The notes under the pieces were generated by a model, which was not told the origin of the DNA, ran no database searches, and saw only the letters and a list, made by a program, of their open reading frames with translations. A stretch of DNA of 6,997 bases from contig JASJBO010000375.1 of assembly GCA_030066475.1 (NCBI GenBank), forward strand, positions 1-6,997. The letters run 5' to 3'. The position numbers and the translations under genes were made by a program. Shown here in pieces: positions 1 to 6,744 of the stretch (positions are counted from its first letter, which is position 1; every line of letters begins with the position of its first letter). Source of the stretch: Myxococcota bacterium. Lineage in GTDB: Bacteria; Myxococcota_A; UBA9160; PR03.

Positions 1-665
1 TCCCCGTGGAGGACGAGGAGCGGAACGTCCAGGTCGCGGATGTGCTCGATCGAGAGGAACGGGTCCTCGAGCAGCCATCGGACCGGAACGAACGGATAGT
101 GGACCGAGGCGATCTCGCGGGCCGAGCTCATCGGCGACACCAGGACGAGCGCCGCGGCGGGTCGCTTCTGCGCGAGCTGCACGGCGACGGCCGAGCCGAG
201 CGACTGACCCCAGATGACGATGTCGGAGGCGGCGACGCCCCGCTCTCGCAGGGCGTCGTAGGACAGGGTCGCGGCCTCGACGAGCGAGCGCTCCGAGGGC
301 TCGCCTCCGCTCCCGCCGTATCCGGGGTACCCCACCAGGAACAACCCGAAGCCTTCCGCCTCGAAGCGCGCGGCCAGGAAGCCGCGGGCTCCGACGCTGC
401 CCGCATTGCCGTGCAGAAACAGAACCACCCGGCCGCCCGGCTCCGCTCTTGCGTACCACGAGAAGAGCTCCCAACCGTCCGGCGTGGTGAGTGCGACCTC
501 CTCGATCTCCGGAAACCCCGCTTCTGCGGGAGAGACGCGCTGCGTGCTCGGTGCGAACATCAGGTCGCGTTGGAAGAGGTAGAGCCCTGCCAGGCAGGCA
601 CCGTAGACCGCGACCAGCGAGATCGACAGGCGCAGCACGCGCCTTGCGCCGGACGGCTCAGCCAC
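1..665 (-). CDS. alpha/beta hydrolase, membrane-anchored, ABHD13/BEM46-like (3' end beyond window)
   Basis: The gene reads leftward from a GTG at 665 and leaves the window after 221 codons, so the C-terminal part is missing. Seen: an N-terminal hydrophobic segment (about residues 9-31) followed by the family-typical FQRDLMFAPS. Then come PDGWELFSW (62-70), the oxyanion-type loop FLHGNAG (83-89), the GYPGYGGSGG strand (112-121) and the nucleophile elbow GQSLG (153-157, Ser155). The last residues, VPLLVLHG, lie just before the expected acidic residue; the catalytic Asp and His would be outside the window. The fold is a serine alpha/beta hydrolase of the COG1073 type, anchored in the inner membrane by its N-terminus. 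Its substrate is unknown; an ester or thioester is inferred. GTG at 665 was chosen because it overlaps the stop of the upstream gene by 8 nt and keeps the membrane anchor, whereas the first ATG (residue 36) would remove it. No strong Shine-Dalgarno precedes it, consistent with translational coupling. Third positions look somewhat less GC-biased than in the neighbours. Confidence 0.9.
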   Translation of the reverse strand, partial: MAEPSGARRVLRLSISLVAVYGACLAGLYLFQRDLMFAPSTQRVSPAEAGFPEIEEVALTTPDGWELFSWYARAEPGGRVVLFLHGNAGSVGARGFLAARFEAEGFGLFLVGYPGYGGSGGEPSERSLVEAATLSYDALRERGVAASDIVIWGQSLGSAVAVQLAQKRPAAALVLVSPMSSAREIASVHYPFVPVRWLLEDPFLSIEHIRDLDVPLLVLHG

Positions 666-1458
666 CCGACTGCCGTGCCATCGACGAGTAGTGGGCCAGC
701 AGCGCCTCGACGCCGTCCGGCACCTCGATCCGCGACGGGTCGTAGCGCGGACTCCAGGTGCGCAGGTAGCGCCGCAGCAGGGTGCGCGTGGCCGGCGTGC
801 GCTCGCGCGCCGGCTTGCGACCGAGCGCGCGCGCCATGCATCGCGCGAAGCGCCGGATGGTCGACGCGTAGTGCCACTGCGCCCAGGTGCCGGCGACGAT
901 CCGGTAGAGGTAGCTGCCGAACAGGTGGTCGTAGACCTGGAAGGCCACCGTGCGGTGCTCGATCTCCTCGGCCATGTGCCAGGGCCAGATCTCGCCGCCC
1001 GGGGCGGCCCCGTCGTCGAAGGCGCCGTGCTCGGCCATCGTCAGGGCCAGCGCGCAGGTCATGGCCTCGAAGCCCTCCGCGTACGCGGTGTTGAAGCGCA
1101 GCGACTTCTCCCGCGAGAAGCGCTGGTAGTCGGCGTCGAGCGCGGCTTCGATCGCGCGCAGCGCCTCGGCCGTCGCCGAGTCGAACGACCCGCGGATCGT
1201 CTCGTTGAAGACCGCGTGGTTGCGGTAGTGGTGCCCCTCCTGCTGCGAGAAGCGCCGCGCGTCCTCGGCCAGCGTCTCGTCGCCGATCTGCCGGATCGCG
1301 ACCTTCATGGTGCGGATCAGGTAGGGCTCGAGGTAGGGCATCGTGAGCGACAGGCCGAGGATCGGCAGCGCGCCGCCGAGCATCTCGTCGGACATGGCGT
1401 CGAAGTCGATCGGCTCCTCGAAGGAGAAGCGGATGCGGCGCACCGTGATGTCGGCCAT
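658..1458 (-). CDS. predicted metal-dependent hydrolase, PF10118/COG3687-like
   Basis: This 266-residue protein has no signal peptide. It matches in length and pattern the family annotated as predicted metal-dependent hydrolase. Seen: an N-terminus ADITVRRIRFSFEEP, then helical segments carrying QQEGHHYRNH (72-81), EGFEAMTCAL (128-137) and HMAEEIEHRTVAFQVYDHL (161-179). The spacing gives two ExxH motifs (E74-H77 and E165-H168) plus E44 and E128 or E131 on other predicted helices. This resembles the ligand set of a four-helix carboxylate-bridged metal site. The family is not well characterised; hydrolase activity is an annotation, not something I can show. The start ATG at 1458 is preceded by GGGGGAGGG (1462-1470) with a 3-nt spacer. 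The stop overlaps the start of the alpha/beta hydrolase, so the two form an operon. It is divergent from the FAD oxidoreductase. Related genes often sit among fatty-acid and steroid catabolism genes, which fits this neighbourhood. Confidence 0.85.
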   Translation of the reverse strand: MADITVRRIRFSFEEPIDFDAMSDEMLGGALPILGLSLTMPYLEPYLIRTMKVAIRQIGDETLAEDARRFSQQEGHHYRNHAVFNETIRGSFDSATAEALRAIEAALDADYQRFSREKSLRFNTAYAEGFEAMTCALALTMAEHGAFDDGAAPGGEIWPWHMAEEIEHRTVAFQVYDHLFGSYLYRIVAGTWAQWHYASTIRRFARCMARALGRKPARERTPATRTLLRRYLRTWSPRYDPSRIEVPDGVEALLAHYSSMARQSGG

Positions 1459-1578
1459 GTACCCTCCCCCGCGCTCGCGAGACCCGGCCGCTGACAGGAT
1501 AGGCCGTCGTCCGGACGCACGCGCCGGCGCTCCGCGTCGCGCTAGACTGCCGCGTCTCGTGGACCGGGAGGAGTCGGG
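1459..1578. promoter_or_regulatory. divergent intergenic promoter region with two short palindromes
   Basis: This 120-bp gap separates the leftward PF10118 gene from the rightward flavoprotein gene and must hold both promoters unless one gene is read from elsewhere. Rightward, TAGACT (1543-1548) is the best -10-like hexamer. Leftward, TATCCT (complement of 1496-1501) is the best one. Neither has a convincing -35 element. Two perfect 10-bp palindromes lie side by side in the middle: CGTCCGGACG (1508-1517) and GCGCCGGCGC (1521-1530). They could be operator half-sites for a shared regulator, but such GC palindromes also arise by chance here. Strong Shine-Dalgarno sequences sit at each edge (1462-1470 leftward, 1567-1573 rightward). 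Confidence 0.4.
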
Positions 1579-3021
1579 ATGGCGGAGTACGAGGTCATCG
1601 AGGTCGCCGGAGCGGCCGAGACCGGCTGGGACGCGGAGGCGGACGTGGTCGTGGTCGGGCTGGGCGCGGCGGGGGGCTGCGCCGCGCTCGAAGCGCGCGC
1701 CGCGGGCGCCGACGTCCTCGTGCTCGAGCGCGCCAGCGGCGGCGGCGGGCTCACCGCCTCGGCGGCGGGCCACCTCTACCTCGGCGGCGGCACCCGCGTG
1801 CAGCGCGCCTGCGGCTTCGACGACACCGTCGAGGACATGATCGGCTACCTGCTGGCCGTCACGCCCGACCCCGACGAGGCCAAGATCCGCGCCTACTGCC
1901 AGGACAGCGTCGCGCACTTCGACTGGCTGGTGGCGCAGGGCGTGCCCTTCACCGACGCCATGGCGCCGGGCAAGCTGGTGCTCCAGATGACGGACGAGAC
2001 GCTGTGCTGGTCGGGCAACGAGGAGGTGTACCCCTACCGCGAGAAGGCGCGCGCCTTCCCGCGCGGCCACAAGGTGGCGCGCGAGGGCGAGGCCGGCGGC
2101 GCCGGGCTGATGGAGGCGGTGATCGCGCGCGCCGACGCCGCGGGCGTGCGGATCGAGGCGGACGCCGCGGTGGTCGCCCTGCTGCGCGAGGGCGGGCGCA
2201 TCGCCGGCGTGCGCTACCGGGAGTTCGACGGCGAGCGCAGCGTGCGCGCCCGCCAGGCCGTGGTGCTCGCCACGGGTCACTTCACCTGGAACGAGGAGAT
2301 GCTGCGCCGGTACTGCCCGCGGCTCGCCGACCCGCGCATCGAGCGCCAGGGCGGCACCCACGACGACGGCGCCGGCATCCAGCTCGGCCTGGCGGCGGGC
2401 GGCGTCGCGGTGCACATGGACGGCGCGCTGCTCACCTCCCCCTTCTACCCGCCCGAGAGCCTGGTGAAGGGCATCCTGGTCAACAACCGGGGCCGCCGCT
2501 ACGTGGCCGAGGACTCGTACCACTCGCGCAGCACGATCTTCTCGCTCGACCAGCCGGACGGCGAGGTCTACCTGATCGCCGACGACGCGTGCTACGAGCC
2601 GCCCGTGATGGGCCAGGAGCTGATCGACGCCTGGGACTCGATCGAGGCGATGGCGAAGGACCTGCACCTGCCCGAGCTGCCGGACACCGTGGCGCGCTAC
2701 AACGAGAACGCCGCGCGCGGCGAGGACCCGGACTTCCACAAGCACCCGAAGTGGCTGAAGCCGCTCGACGCCGCGCCCTTCGCCGCCGTGCAGTGCTCGC
2801 TCGGCAAGGCCTGGTACACCGGCTTCACCCTCGGCGGCCTGCGCGTCTCGATCGACGGCGAGGTGCTCGACGCCGCCGGCGCGGCGATCCCCGGTCTGTA
2901 CGCAGCCGGCGCGTGCGCGTCGAACATCGCGCAGGACGGCGCCGGCTACTCGAGCGGCACCTGCATCGGCGAGGCGACCTACTTCGGCCGCCGCGCCGGC
3001 CGCCACGCCGCGGCGCACTGA
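1579..3021 (+). CDS. FAD-dependent oxidoreductase, FAD_binding_2 family (fumarate reductase / 3-ketosteroid dehydrogenase-like)
   Basis: This is a 480-residue soluble flavoprotein. Seen: the Rossmann dinucleotide motif VVVVGLGAAGG (23-33) with Glu50 ending strand 2 (VLVLER), a GGGLTASAAGHLYLGGG segment (55-71), VVLATG (228-233) and GGTHDDGAGIQLGL (258-271). Further on are NNRGRRYVAED (302-312), FTLGGL (416-421) and the C-terminal FAD loop GLYAAGA (439-445) with GYSSGTCIGEATYFGRRAG (456-474). This order is that of the fumarate reductase/KstD superfamily, which oxidises or reduces a C-C bond next to a carbonyl using FAD. By eye, Phe416 sits where flavocytochrome c fumarate reductase has a catalytic His, and His315 where its acid Arg would be, so it is probably not a fumarate reductase. 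A steroid or other cyclic enone/ketone substrate is a guess. It has no haem or FMN domain and no signal peptide. The start is clear: GGAGGAG at 1567-1573, 5 nt before ATG. It is transcribed alone and converges on the acyl-CoA dehydrogenase. Confidence 0.9.
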   Translation: MAEYEVIEVAGAAETGWDAEADVVVVGLGAAGGCAALEARAAGADVLVLERASGGGGLTASAAGHLYLGGGTRVQRACGFDDTVEDMIGYLLAVTPDPDEAKIRAYCQDSVAHFDWLVAQGVPFTDAMAPGKLVLQMTDETLCWSGNEEVYPYREKARAFPRGHKVAREGEAGGAGLMEAVIARADAAGVRIEADAAVVALLREGGRIAGVRYREFDGERSVRARQAVVLATGHFTWNEEMLRRYCPRLADPRIERQGGTHDDGAGIQLGLAAGGVAVHMDGALLTSPFYPPESLVKGILVNNRGRRYVAEDSYHSRSTIFSLDQPDGEVYLIADDACYEPPVMGQELIDAWDSIEAMAKDLHLPELPDTVARYNENAARGEDPDFHKHPKWLKPLDAAPFAAVQCSLGKAWYTGFTLGGLRVSIDGEVLDAAGAAIPGLYAAGACASNIAQDGAGYSSGTCIGEATYFGRRAGRHAAAH

Positions 3022-3043
3022 CGCGGCGGCGCGGCCCGGCCCG

Positions 3044-4210
3044 TCAGTAGCTGCGCGGCAGCCCCAGCACGTGCTCCGCCAGGTAGTTGAGCACCATCTC
3101 GTTCGAGATCGGCGCGATGCGCGCCAGCCGCGACTCGCGCCAGTAGCGCTCGACGTGGAACTCGCGGGCGTAGCCGAAGCCGCCGAAGGTCTGGAGCGCC
3201 CGGTCGCAGGCGCGGAACGCCGCCTCGCTGGCGCGCAGCTTCGCCATGTTGGCGAGCGGACCCGCGGGCTGCCCGCCGTCGTAGGCCCAGGCGGCCTTCT
3301 GCCACAGCAGCTCCGCCGCCTCGAGCTCGGCCAGCGAGTCGGCGAGCGGGTGCGCGATGGCCTGGTTCCGGCCGATCGGACGATCGAAGACGACCCGGCC
3401 CTTCGCGTAGCGGGTGGCCACCTCGAGCGCGCGCCGGCCGATCCCGACCGCCTCGGCGGCGATCACGATGCGCTCCGGGTTGAGGCCGTCCAGCAGGTGG
3501 TAGAAGCCGCGCCCCACCTCCCCCACCACGTCGGACGCCGGCACCCGCAGGTCCTCGATGTAGACCTCGTTCGAGTTGACGGCGTTGCGCCCGAGCTTCG
3601 GGATCTCGCGGATCTCGACGTGGTCGGGGTCGAGGTCGGCCAGGAACAGGGTCATCCCGTCGAGCGGGCGCGCGCACTGCTCGCGCGGCGTAGTGCGGGC
3701 GAGCAACAGGATCTTCTGCGCCTGCTGCGCCTTGGTGTTCCACACCTTCTTGCCGTTGACGACGAAGCCGTCGCCCACCGGGCGCGCGGTGGTACGGATG
3801 CGGCTGGTGTCGGTGCCGGCGTCGTCCTCGGTGACGCCGAACGACACGTGCAGCTCGCCGCTCGCGGTGGGCGGCAGGGTGCGGCGCTTCAGCTGCTCGG
3901 AGCCGTGGTGGATCACCGGCCCCATGCCGAAGATCGACAGATGGAGGGTGGAGGCGGCGTTCTGCGCGCCGGCGCTCGCCGCCACCGCGCCCAGCAGCGC
4001 GCCGGCGTGGAGCGTGCCGAGACCGGCGCCGCCGTAGGCCTCGGGCACCAGGATCCCGATCCAGCCCTGCTGGGCGAAGGCCCGGTAGAACTCCCAGGGG
4101 AACTCGTGAGCCTCGTCGCGCGCGCCCCAGTAGCCGTCGTCGAACGCCGCGCACAGGCGCGCGGCCTCCTCGCGGATCGACTCCAGCTCGGAGCCCCAGG
4201 CGAAGTCCAT
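3044..4210 (-). CDS. acyl-CoA dehydrogenase
   Basis: This 388-residue protein has the full three-part acyl-CoA dehydrogenase layout: an N-terminal helical domain (1-120), a middle beta domain and a C-terminal four-helix domain (about 235-388). Seen: GWIGILVPEAYGGAG (49-63), the FAD/substrate segment FGVTEDDAGTDTSRIRT (124-140), VNGKKVWNTKA (151-161), RNQAIAHPLADSLAELEAA (281-299), LQTFGGFGYAREFHVERYWRE (339-359) and the terminal LGLPRSY. It would make the alpha-beta double bond in an acyl-CoA and pass electrons to electron-transfer flavoprotein; chain or ring specificity is unknown. The usual C-terminal catalytic Glu position appears to hold Asn370, while Glu246 (NPERIVIAA) matches the helix-G base of isovaleryl-CoA dehydrogenase. 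ATG 4210 is preferred over an in-frame ATG at 4243, because only 4210 has a good ribosome site and begins with the conserved DFAWG. It lies 55 bp downstream of the LuxR-type gene on the same strand and is probably co-transcribed. Confidence 0.93.
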   Translation of the reverse strand: MDFAWGSELESIREEAARLCAAFDDGYWGARDEAHEFPWEFYRAFAQQGWIGILVPEAYGGAGLGTLHAGALLGAVAASAGAQNAASTLHLSIFGMGPVIHHGSEQLKRRTLPPTASGELHVSFGVTEDDAGTDTSRIRTTARPVGDGFVVNGKKVWNTKAQQAQKILLLARTTPREQCARPLDGMTLFLADLDPDHVEIREIPKLGRNAVNSNEVYIEDLRVPASDVVGEVGRGFYHLLDGLNPERIVIAAEAVGIGRRALEVATRYAKGRVVFDRPIGRNQAIAHPLADSLAELEAAELLWQKAAWAYDGGQPAGPLANMAKLRASEAAFRACDRALQTFGGFGYAREFHVERYWRESRLARIAPISNEMVLNYLAEHVLGLPRSY

Positions 4211-4217
4211 GTGCGCG

Positions 4218-4224
4218 CCCTCCC
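4218..4224 (-). promoter_or_regulatory. ribosome binding site deciding the acyl-CoA dehydrogenase start
   Basis: The leftward strand reads GGGAGGG, 7 nt before ATG 4210. The alternative ATG at 4243 has no purine-rich stretch upstream. The last GGG of this site also forms part of a 6-bp inverted repeat (GCGCCC on the leftward strand at 4241-4236, GGGCGC at 4220-4215). A hairpin could therefore partly hide the site; this is only a possibility. Confidence 0.6.
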
Positions 4225-4265
4225 GGTGCGGACCCGGGCGCATGGTACGCGAGACCGCGCGTCGG

Positions 4266-5390
4266 CTAGAAGGGAGGGCTCGGGATGTTCTGGGTGATCA
4301 GCCGGACCAGGTCGACCTGGGAGCGGGTGTTCGTCTTGTTGAGCACGCACTTGAGCGTCCAGCGGGCCGTGCCCACCGAGATGCCGGCCGACGCGGCGTA
4401 CTCCCGCAGGCTCTGGCCGGCGGCGAGGGCTGCGCCCACGCGCGACTCGGCGGGCGTGAGGCCCAGGAGCGCGGCGATCGCGCAGGCGTCGGGCGCGAGG
4501 GGCTCTTCGGGATCGGTCATCCAGAGGACGACGACTCGCTCCTCCTGGACGTCGATTCCGGGCGTCGCGGGGGTCACGGCGACGAGGTAGCCCCGCTTCC
4601 CCGACGGCCTCTCGATGCGGAACCACTCGCGCTCGCCGGTGCCAGGCGCCCGGCTCAGGACCTGCTGGATCGTCTCCTCGAGCCGGTCCCAGGTCTCGAC
4701 GTCGGGGAACTGGATGCGGCCCGCGCGCACCGAGAAGCCGTCCTCGTGGCTCGCCATGCGGCGCGCCCTGGCGTTCTGGTGCACCACCTCGCCGGAGGGG
4801 CGCAGCACCAGCACTCCAGAGCGCAGCGCGTCCATGCCCTGCTCGAAGGCGAGCGACTGCTTCCCGAGCGCCGACACCCGCCGGTGCAGCTCGACCGACC
4901 GGGCCACGTGGGCGCCCAGGAAGCGCAAGCGGTCCACGACCGGCTCACCGAGGCGGCCCTTCGTCGAGAGGACTGCCATGGCGACCACGAGCCGGGTGGA
5001 GTCGAGCAGCTTGATGCCGACGGCGTCGCGGACCCCCAGCGTCTGCAGCAGCTCGCGCTCCGCGGGCGTGTCCAGCAGCTGGTCGACCGGAGTGGTGCGG
5101 GTCGCATGCAGGACCTGGCCCGGGGCGGCTCGGGCCGCGATCTGCACCCACTTGCTGGACGCGTGACACCGCTCCCACAGATCCTCGGCCGCTGCGGGGA
5201 ACCCCACCGACGCGAGCACCTGGCCGCGGCCACTCGGGAGGTGCGAGACCGTCACGAACCCGAGCTGGCAGTCGAGGAACGGAACCACCGCGCGCACGAG
5301 GTCCACCAGCCGACGCGGCTCCGCGGCGGCCTCGTAGATCAGCGGGACGATGGACTCGTTGGCCTGGCGTGCAGAGAGCAGGTCGATCAA
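4266..5390 (-). CDS. LuxR-type helix-turn-helix transcriptional regulator with PAS/GAF-like N-terminus
   Basis: This 374-residue protein ends in a LuxR/GerE-type DNA-binding domain. LTPAESRVGAALAAGQSLREYA (311-332) is followed by the recognition region GISVGTARWTLKCVLNKTNTRSQVDLVRLI (336-365). Seen upstream: a PAS-like segment around 187-291 (GVLVLRPSGEVVHQNARA) and a less clear N-terminal module (12-170) with alternating helices and strands that could be GAF-like. There is no receiver domain, autoinducer-binding signature or membrane helix, so it is probably a cytoplasmic one-component sensor; its ligand is unknown. The start is inferred as TTG at 5390: an in-frame TGA lies only four codons upstream and the first ATG would cut off most of the sensor. 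A weak GTGAAG lies 7 nt before it. Its stop is 55 bp upstream of the acyl-CoA dehydrogenase start, so it may autoregulate and control that gene. Confidence 0.85.
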   Translation of the reverse strand: MIDLLSARQANESIVPLIYEAAAEPRRLVDLVRAVVPFLDCQLGFVTVSHLPSGRGQVLASVGFPAAAEDLWERCHASSKWVQIAARAAPGQVLHATRTTPVDQLLDTPAERELLQTLGVRDAVGIKLLDSTRLVVAMAVLSTKGRLGEPVVDRLRFLGAHVARSVELHRRVSALGKQSLAFEQGMDALRSGVLVLRPSGEVVHQNARARRMASHEDGFSVRAGRIQFPDVETWDRLEETIQQVLSRAPGTGEREWFRIERPSGKRGYLVAVTPATPGIDVQEERVVVLWMTDPEEPLAPDACAIAALLGLTPAESRVGAALAAGQSLREYAASAGISVGTARWTLKCVLNKTNTRSQVDLVRLITQNIPSPPF

Positions 5391-5517
5391 GAAGACGCTT
5401 CACTTCGGGGCGGCGACCGAGGGACTCCTCGGAGCGGCGGCACCCGACGAGCCAGGCGCCGCCGCGAAGCATTGTGCGAGAGATCGGTGGGTGGCGGCAA
5501 GGAAAAAGCGAATGTGG
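5391..5517 (-). promoter_or_regulatory. leader of the LuxR-type gene: candidate promoter and 11-bp hairpin
   Basis: This 127-bp gap lies between the permease stop and the regulator start. On the leftward strand TTGCCG (complement of 5495-5500) and CACAAT (complement of 5471-5476) are separated by 18 bp; each matches four of six sigma70 consensus bases. Just downstream, arms at 5455-5465 and 5434-5444 form an 11-bp stem with one G-U pair in leftward RNA and a 10-nt loop. The hairpin would be at the very 5' end of a transcript from that promoter. It could stabilise the transcript, or act as a terminator for the permease message, although no U-run follows it. The pairing is seen directly; the function is inferred. 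Confidence 0.4.
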
Positions 5518-6744
5518 CTAGCGAACGCGCCGGGCAAGCCCGTACGGGACCAGACCGAAAAGCAGCGTCGCCAGCCCGAGCAGGGCCGTGCCCGGGGCGC
5601 GCTGGACCACGAAGACCGCACTCCCCAGCGTGAAGACGACGAAGATCGCCGGAACCAGCGGGTAGCCGGCGATCGGCACGGCCCGCGGGCCCTCGTGCCG
5701 CCGCAGCCACACGGCGGCCCCGACGGTGGCGGCCGCCGAGAGGCTCAGCGTGAAGCCGAGGTAGCCCAGCAGCTCGGCCAGCTCGGAGAGCCACACCACG
5801 ACGACGGCGAGCCCCGCCTGGAGCAGGACGGCCAGCGTCGGGGCCTCGCCGCCGCGCGCGAAGATGCGCGGCAGCACGCCGTCGCGCGCCATCTGGGCGT
5901 AGACCCGCGGCCCGCTCATCACCATCGCCGAGATCGAGGTGAGCAGCGCGAGACAGACGAGCCCGGTGAGCGCCGTGCGCAGCGGAGCCCCACCGAGCCG
6001 CTCCGCCGCGACGGCCCCGATCTCCGGCTGGCCGGCCAACGCCGAGACGGGCCCCGCGGATACGAAGACCGCGTTGAGCGCCAGATACAGCGCTCCGACC
6101 CCGACGGTGGGCAGCCACAGCGCCCGCGAGAGGTTGCGATCCGGATCGCGGATCTCGCCGGCGAGATAGACGGCGCCGTTCCACCCCGAGTAGGAGAAGG
6201 AGATCCAGACCAGGGTGGTCGCGAAGGCCGGGAGATCGAAGGGGGGGATGGCGGCGCTCGCGGGGCCTGTCGGGCCGGGCAGCAGCAGGGCGCCTAGCAG
6301 GCAGAAGCCCGCGAGCCCCGCGAGCTTCAGCGCGACGACGGCGTTCTGGACGCGGGCGCCCGCCCGCAGGCGCGTCCCGTGCAGCAGACCCGCCAGCAGG
6401 ATCACCGCCGTCGCCGTGAAGCGCGGGGGGACCGGTGCATCGAGTCCGCGCGCGAGATAGCTCTCGAAGACCAGGCCGGCGAAGGCGATCGGCGCCGTGA
6501 AGCCGGCCAACAACGAGACCCACCCGGCCAGGAAGCCGAAGGCCGGGTGCACCAGCTCCGACAGGAAGGTGTACTCGCCGCCCGAACGCGGGATGCGCCG
6601 CGCCAGGCCCGCGTAGGAGAGCGCGCCGCACAGCGCGATGGCAGCGCCCACCCCCCAGGCGAGCAGCACGCGGTGCGGCGTCCCGAGATCGGCGAGCGCG
6701 AACCCGGAGGTGGTGAACACGCCGGCGCCCACCATGTTGCCCAC
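5518..6744 (-). CDS. APC-superfamily amino-acid permease, LAT/SteT-like; start codon uncertain
   Basis: This is a polytopic inner-membrane transporter of about 12 hydrophobic segments, counted here from GTG 6744 (408 residues). Seen: the unwound helix-1 motif GNMVGAGVF (2-10), RIPRSGGEYTFLSE (50-63), the helix-6 block FSYSGWNGAVYLAGEIRDPDRNLSRAL (183-209) and SGPRVYAQMARDGVLP (277-292). These are hallmarks of amino-acid/polyamine/organocation carriers; the amino acid is not predictable. Recognisable family sequence continues upstream of 6744 in the same frame (GLPSASALV, next to the helix-1 motif) to about 6780. Between there and an in-frame TAG at 6859-6861 there is no ATG, GTG or TTG. GTG 6744 would start inside helix 1 and has no ribosome site. 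A 20-bp tandem duplication at 6793-6832 separates this frame from an upstream GTG at 6845. With one copy, the protein would gain 27 residues and total 435, normal for the family. The gene may therefore be frameshifted here. It is upstream of the regulator on the same strand. Confidence 0.85.
   Translation of the reverse strand: MGNMVGAGVFTTSGFALADLGTPHRVLLAWGVGAAIALCGALSYAGLARRIPRSGGEYTFLSELVHPAFGFLAGWVSLLAGFTAPIAFAGLVFESYLARGLDAPVPPRFTATAVILLAGLLHGTRLRAGARVQNAVVALKLAGLAGFCLLGALLLPGPTGPASAAIPPFDLPAFATTLVWISFSYSGWNGAVYLAGEIRDPDRNLSRALWLPTVGVGALYLALNAVFVSAGPVSALAGQPEIGAVAAERLGGAPLRTALTGLVCLALLTSISAMVMSGPRVYAQMARDGVLPRIFARGGEAPTLAVLLQAGLAVVVVWLSELAELLGYLGFTLSLSAAATVGAAVWLRRHEGPRAVPIAGYPLVPAIFVVFTLGSAVFVVQRAPGTALLGLATLLFGLVPYGLARRVR

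Noticed and set aside
658..3018. Very long leftward open frame covering the PF10118 gene and the antisense of the flavoprotein gene
   Set aside because: The part upstream of 1458 is antisense to a well-supported FAD gene and is low-complexity Ala/Arg/Val/Gly-rich. ATG 1458 with its strong ribosome site is the real start.
3006..3028. Inverted repeat CGCCGCG/CGCGGCG around the flavoprotein stop as a terminator between convergent genes
   Set aside because: The stem is only 7 bp with a 9-nt loop and no U-run on either strand; such pairs are common by chance at this GC content.
3071..4297. Long rightward open frames opposite the acyl-CoA dehydrogenase and regulator (also 4209-5633)
   Set aside because: They lack family motifs and have the composition expected of antisense frames in very GC-rich coding DNA.
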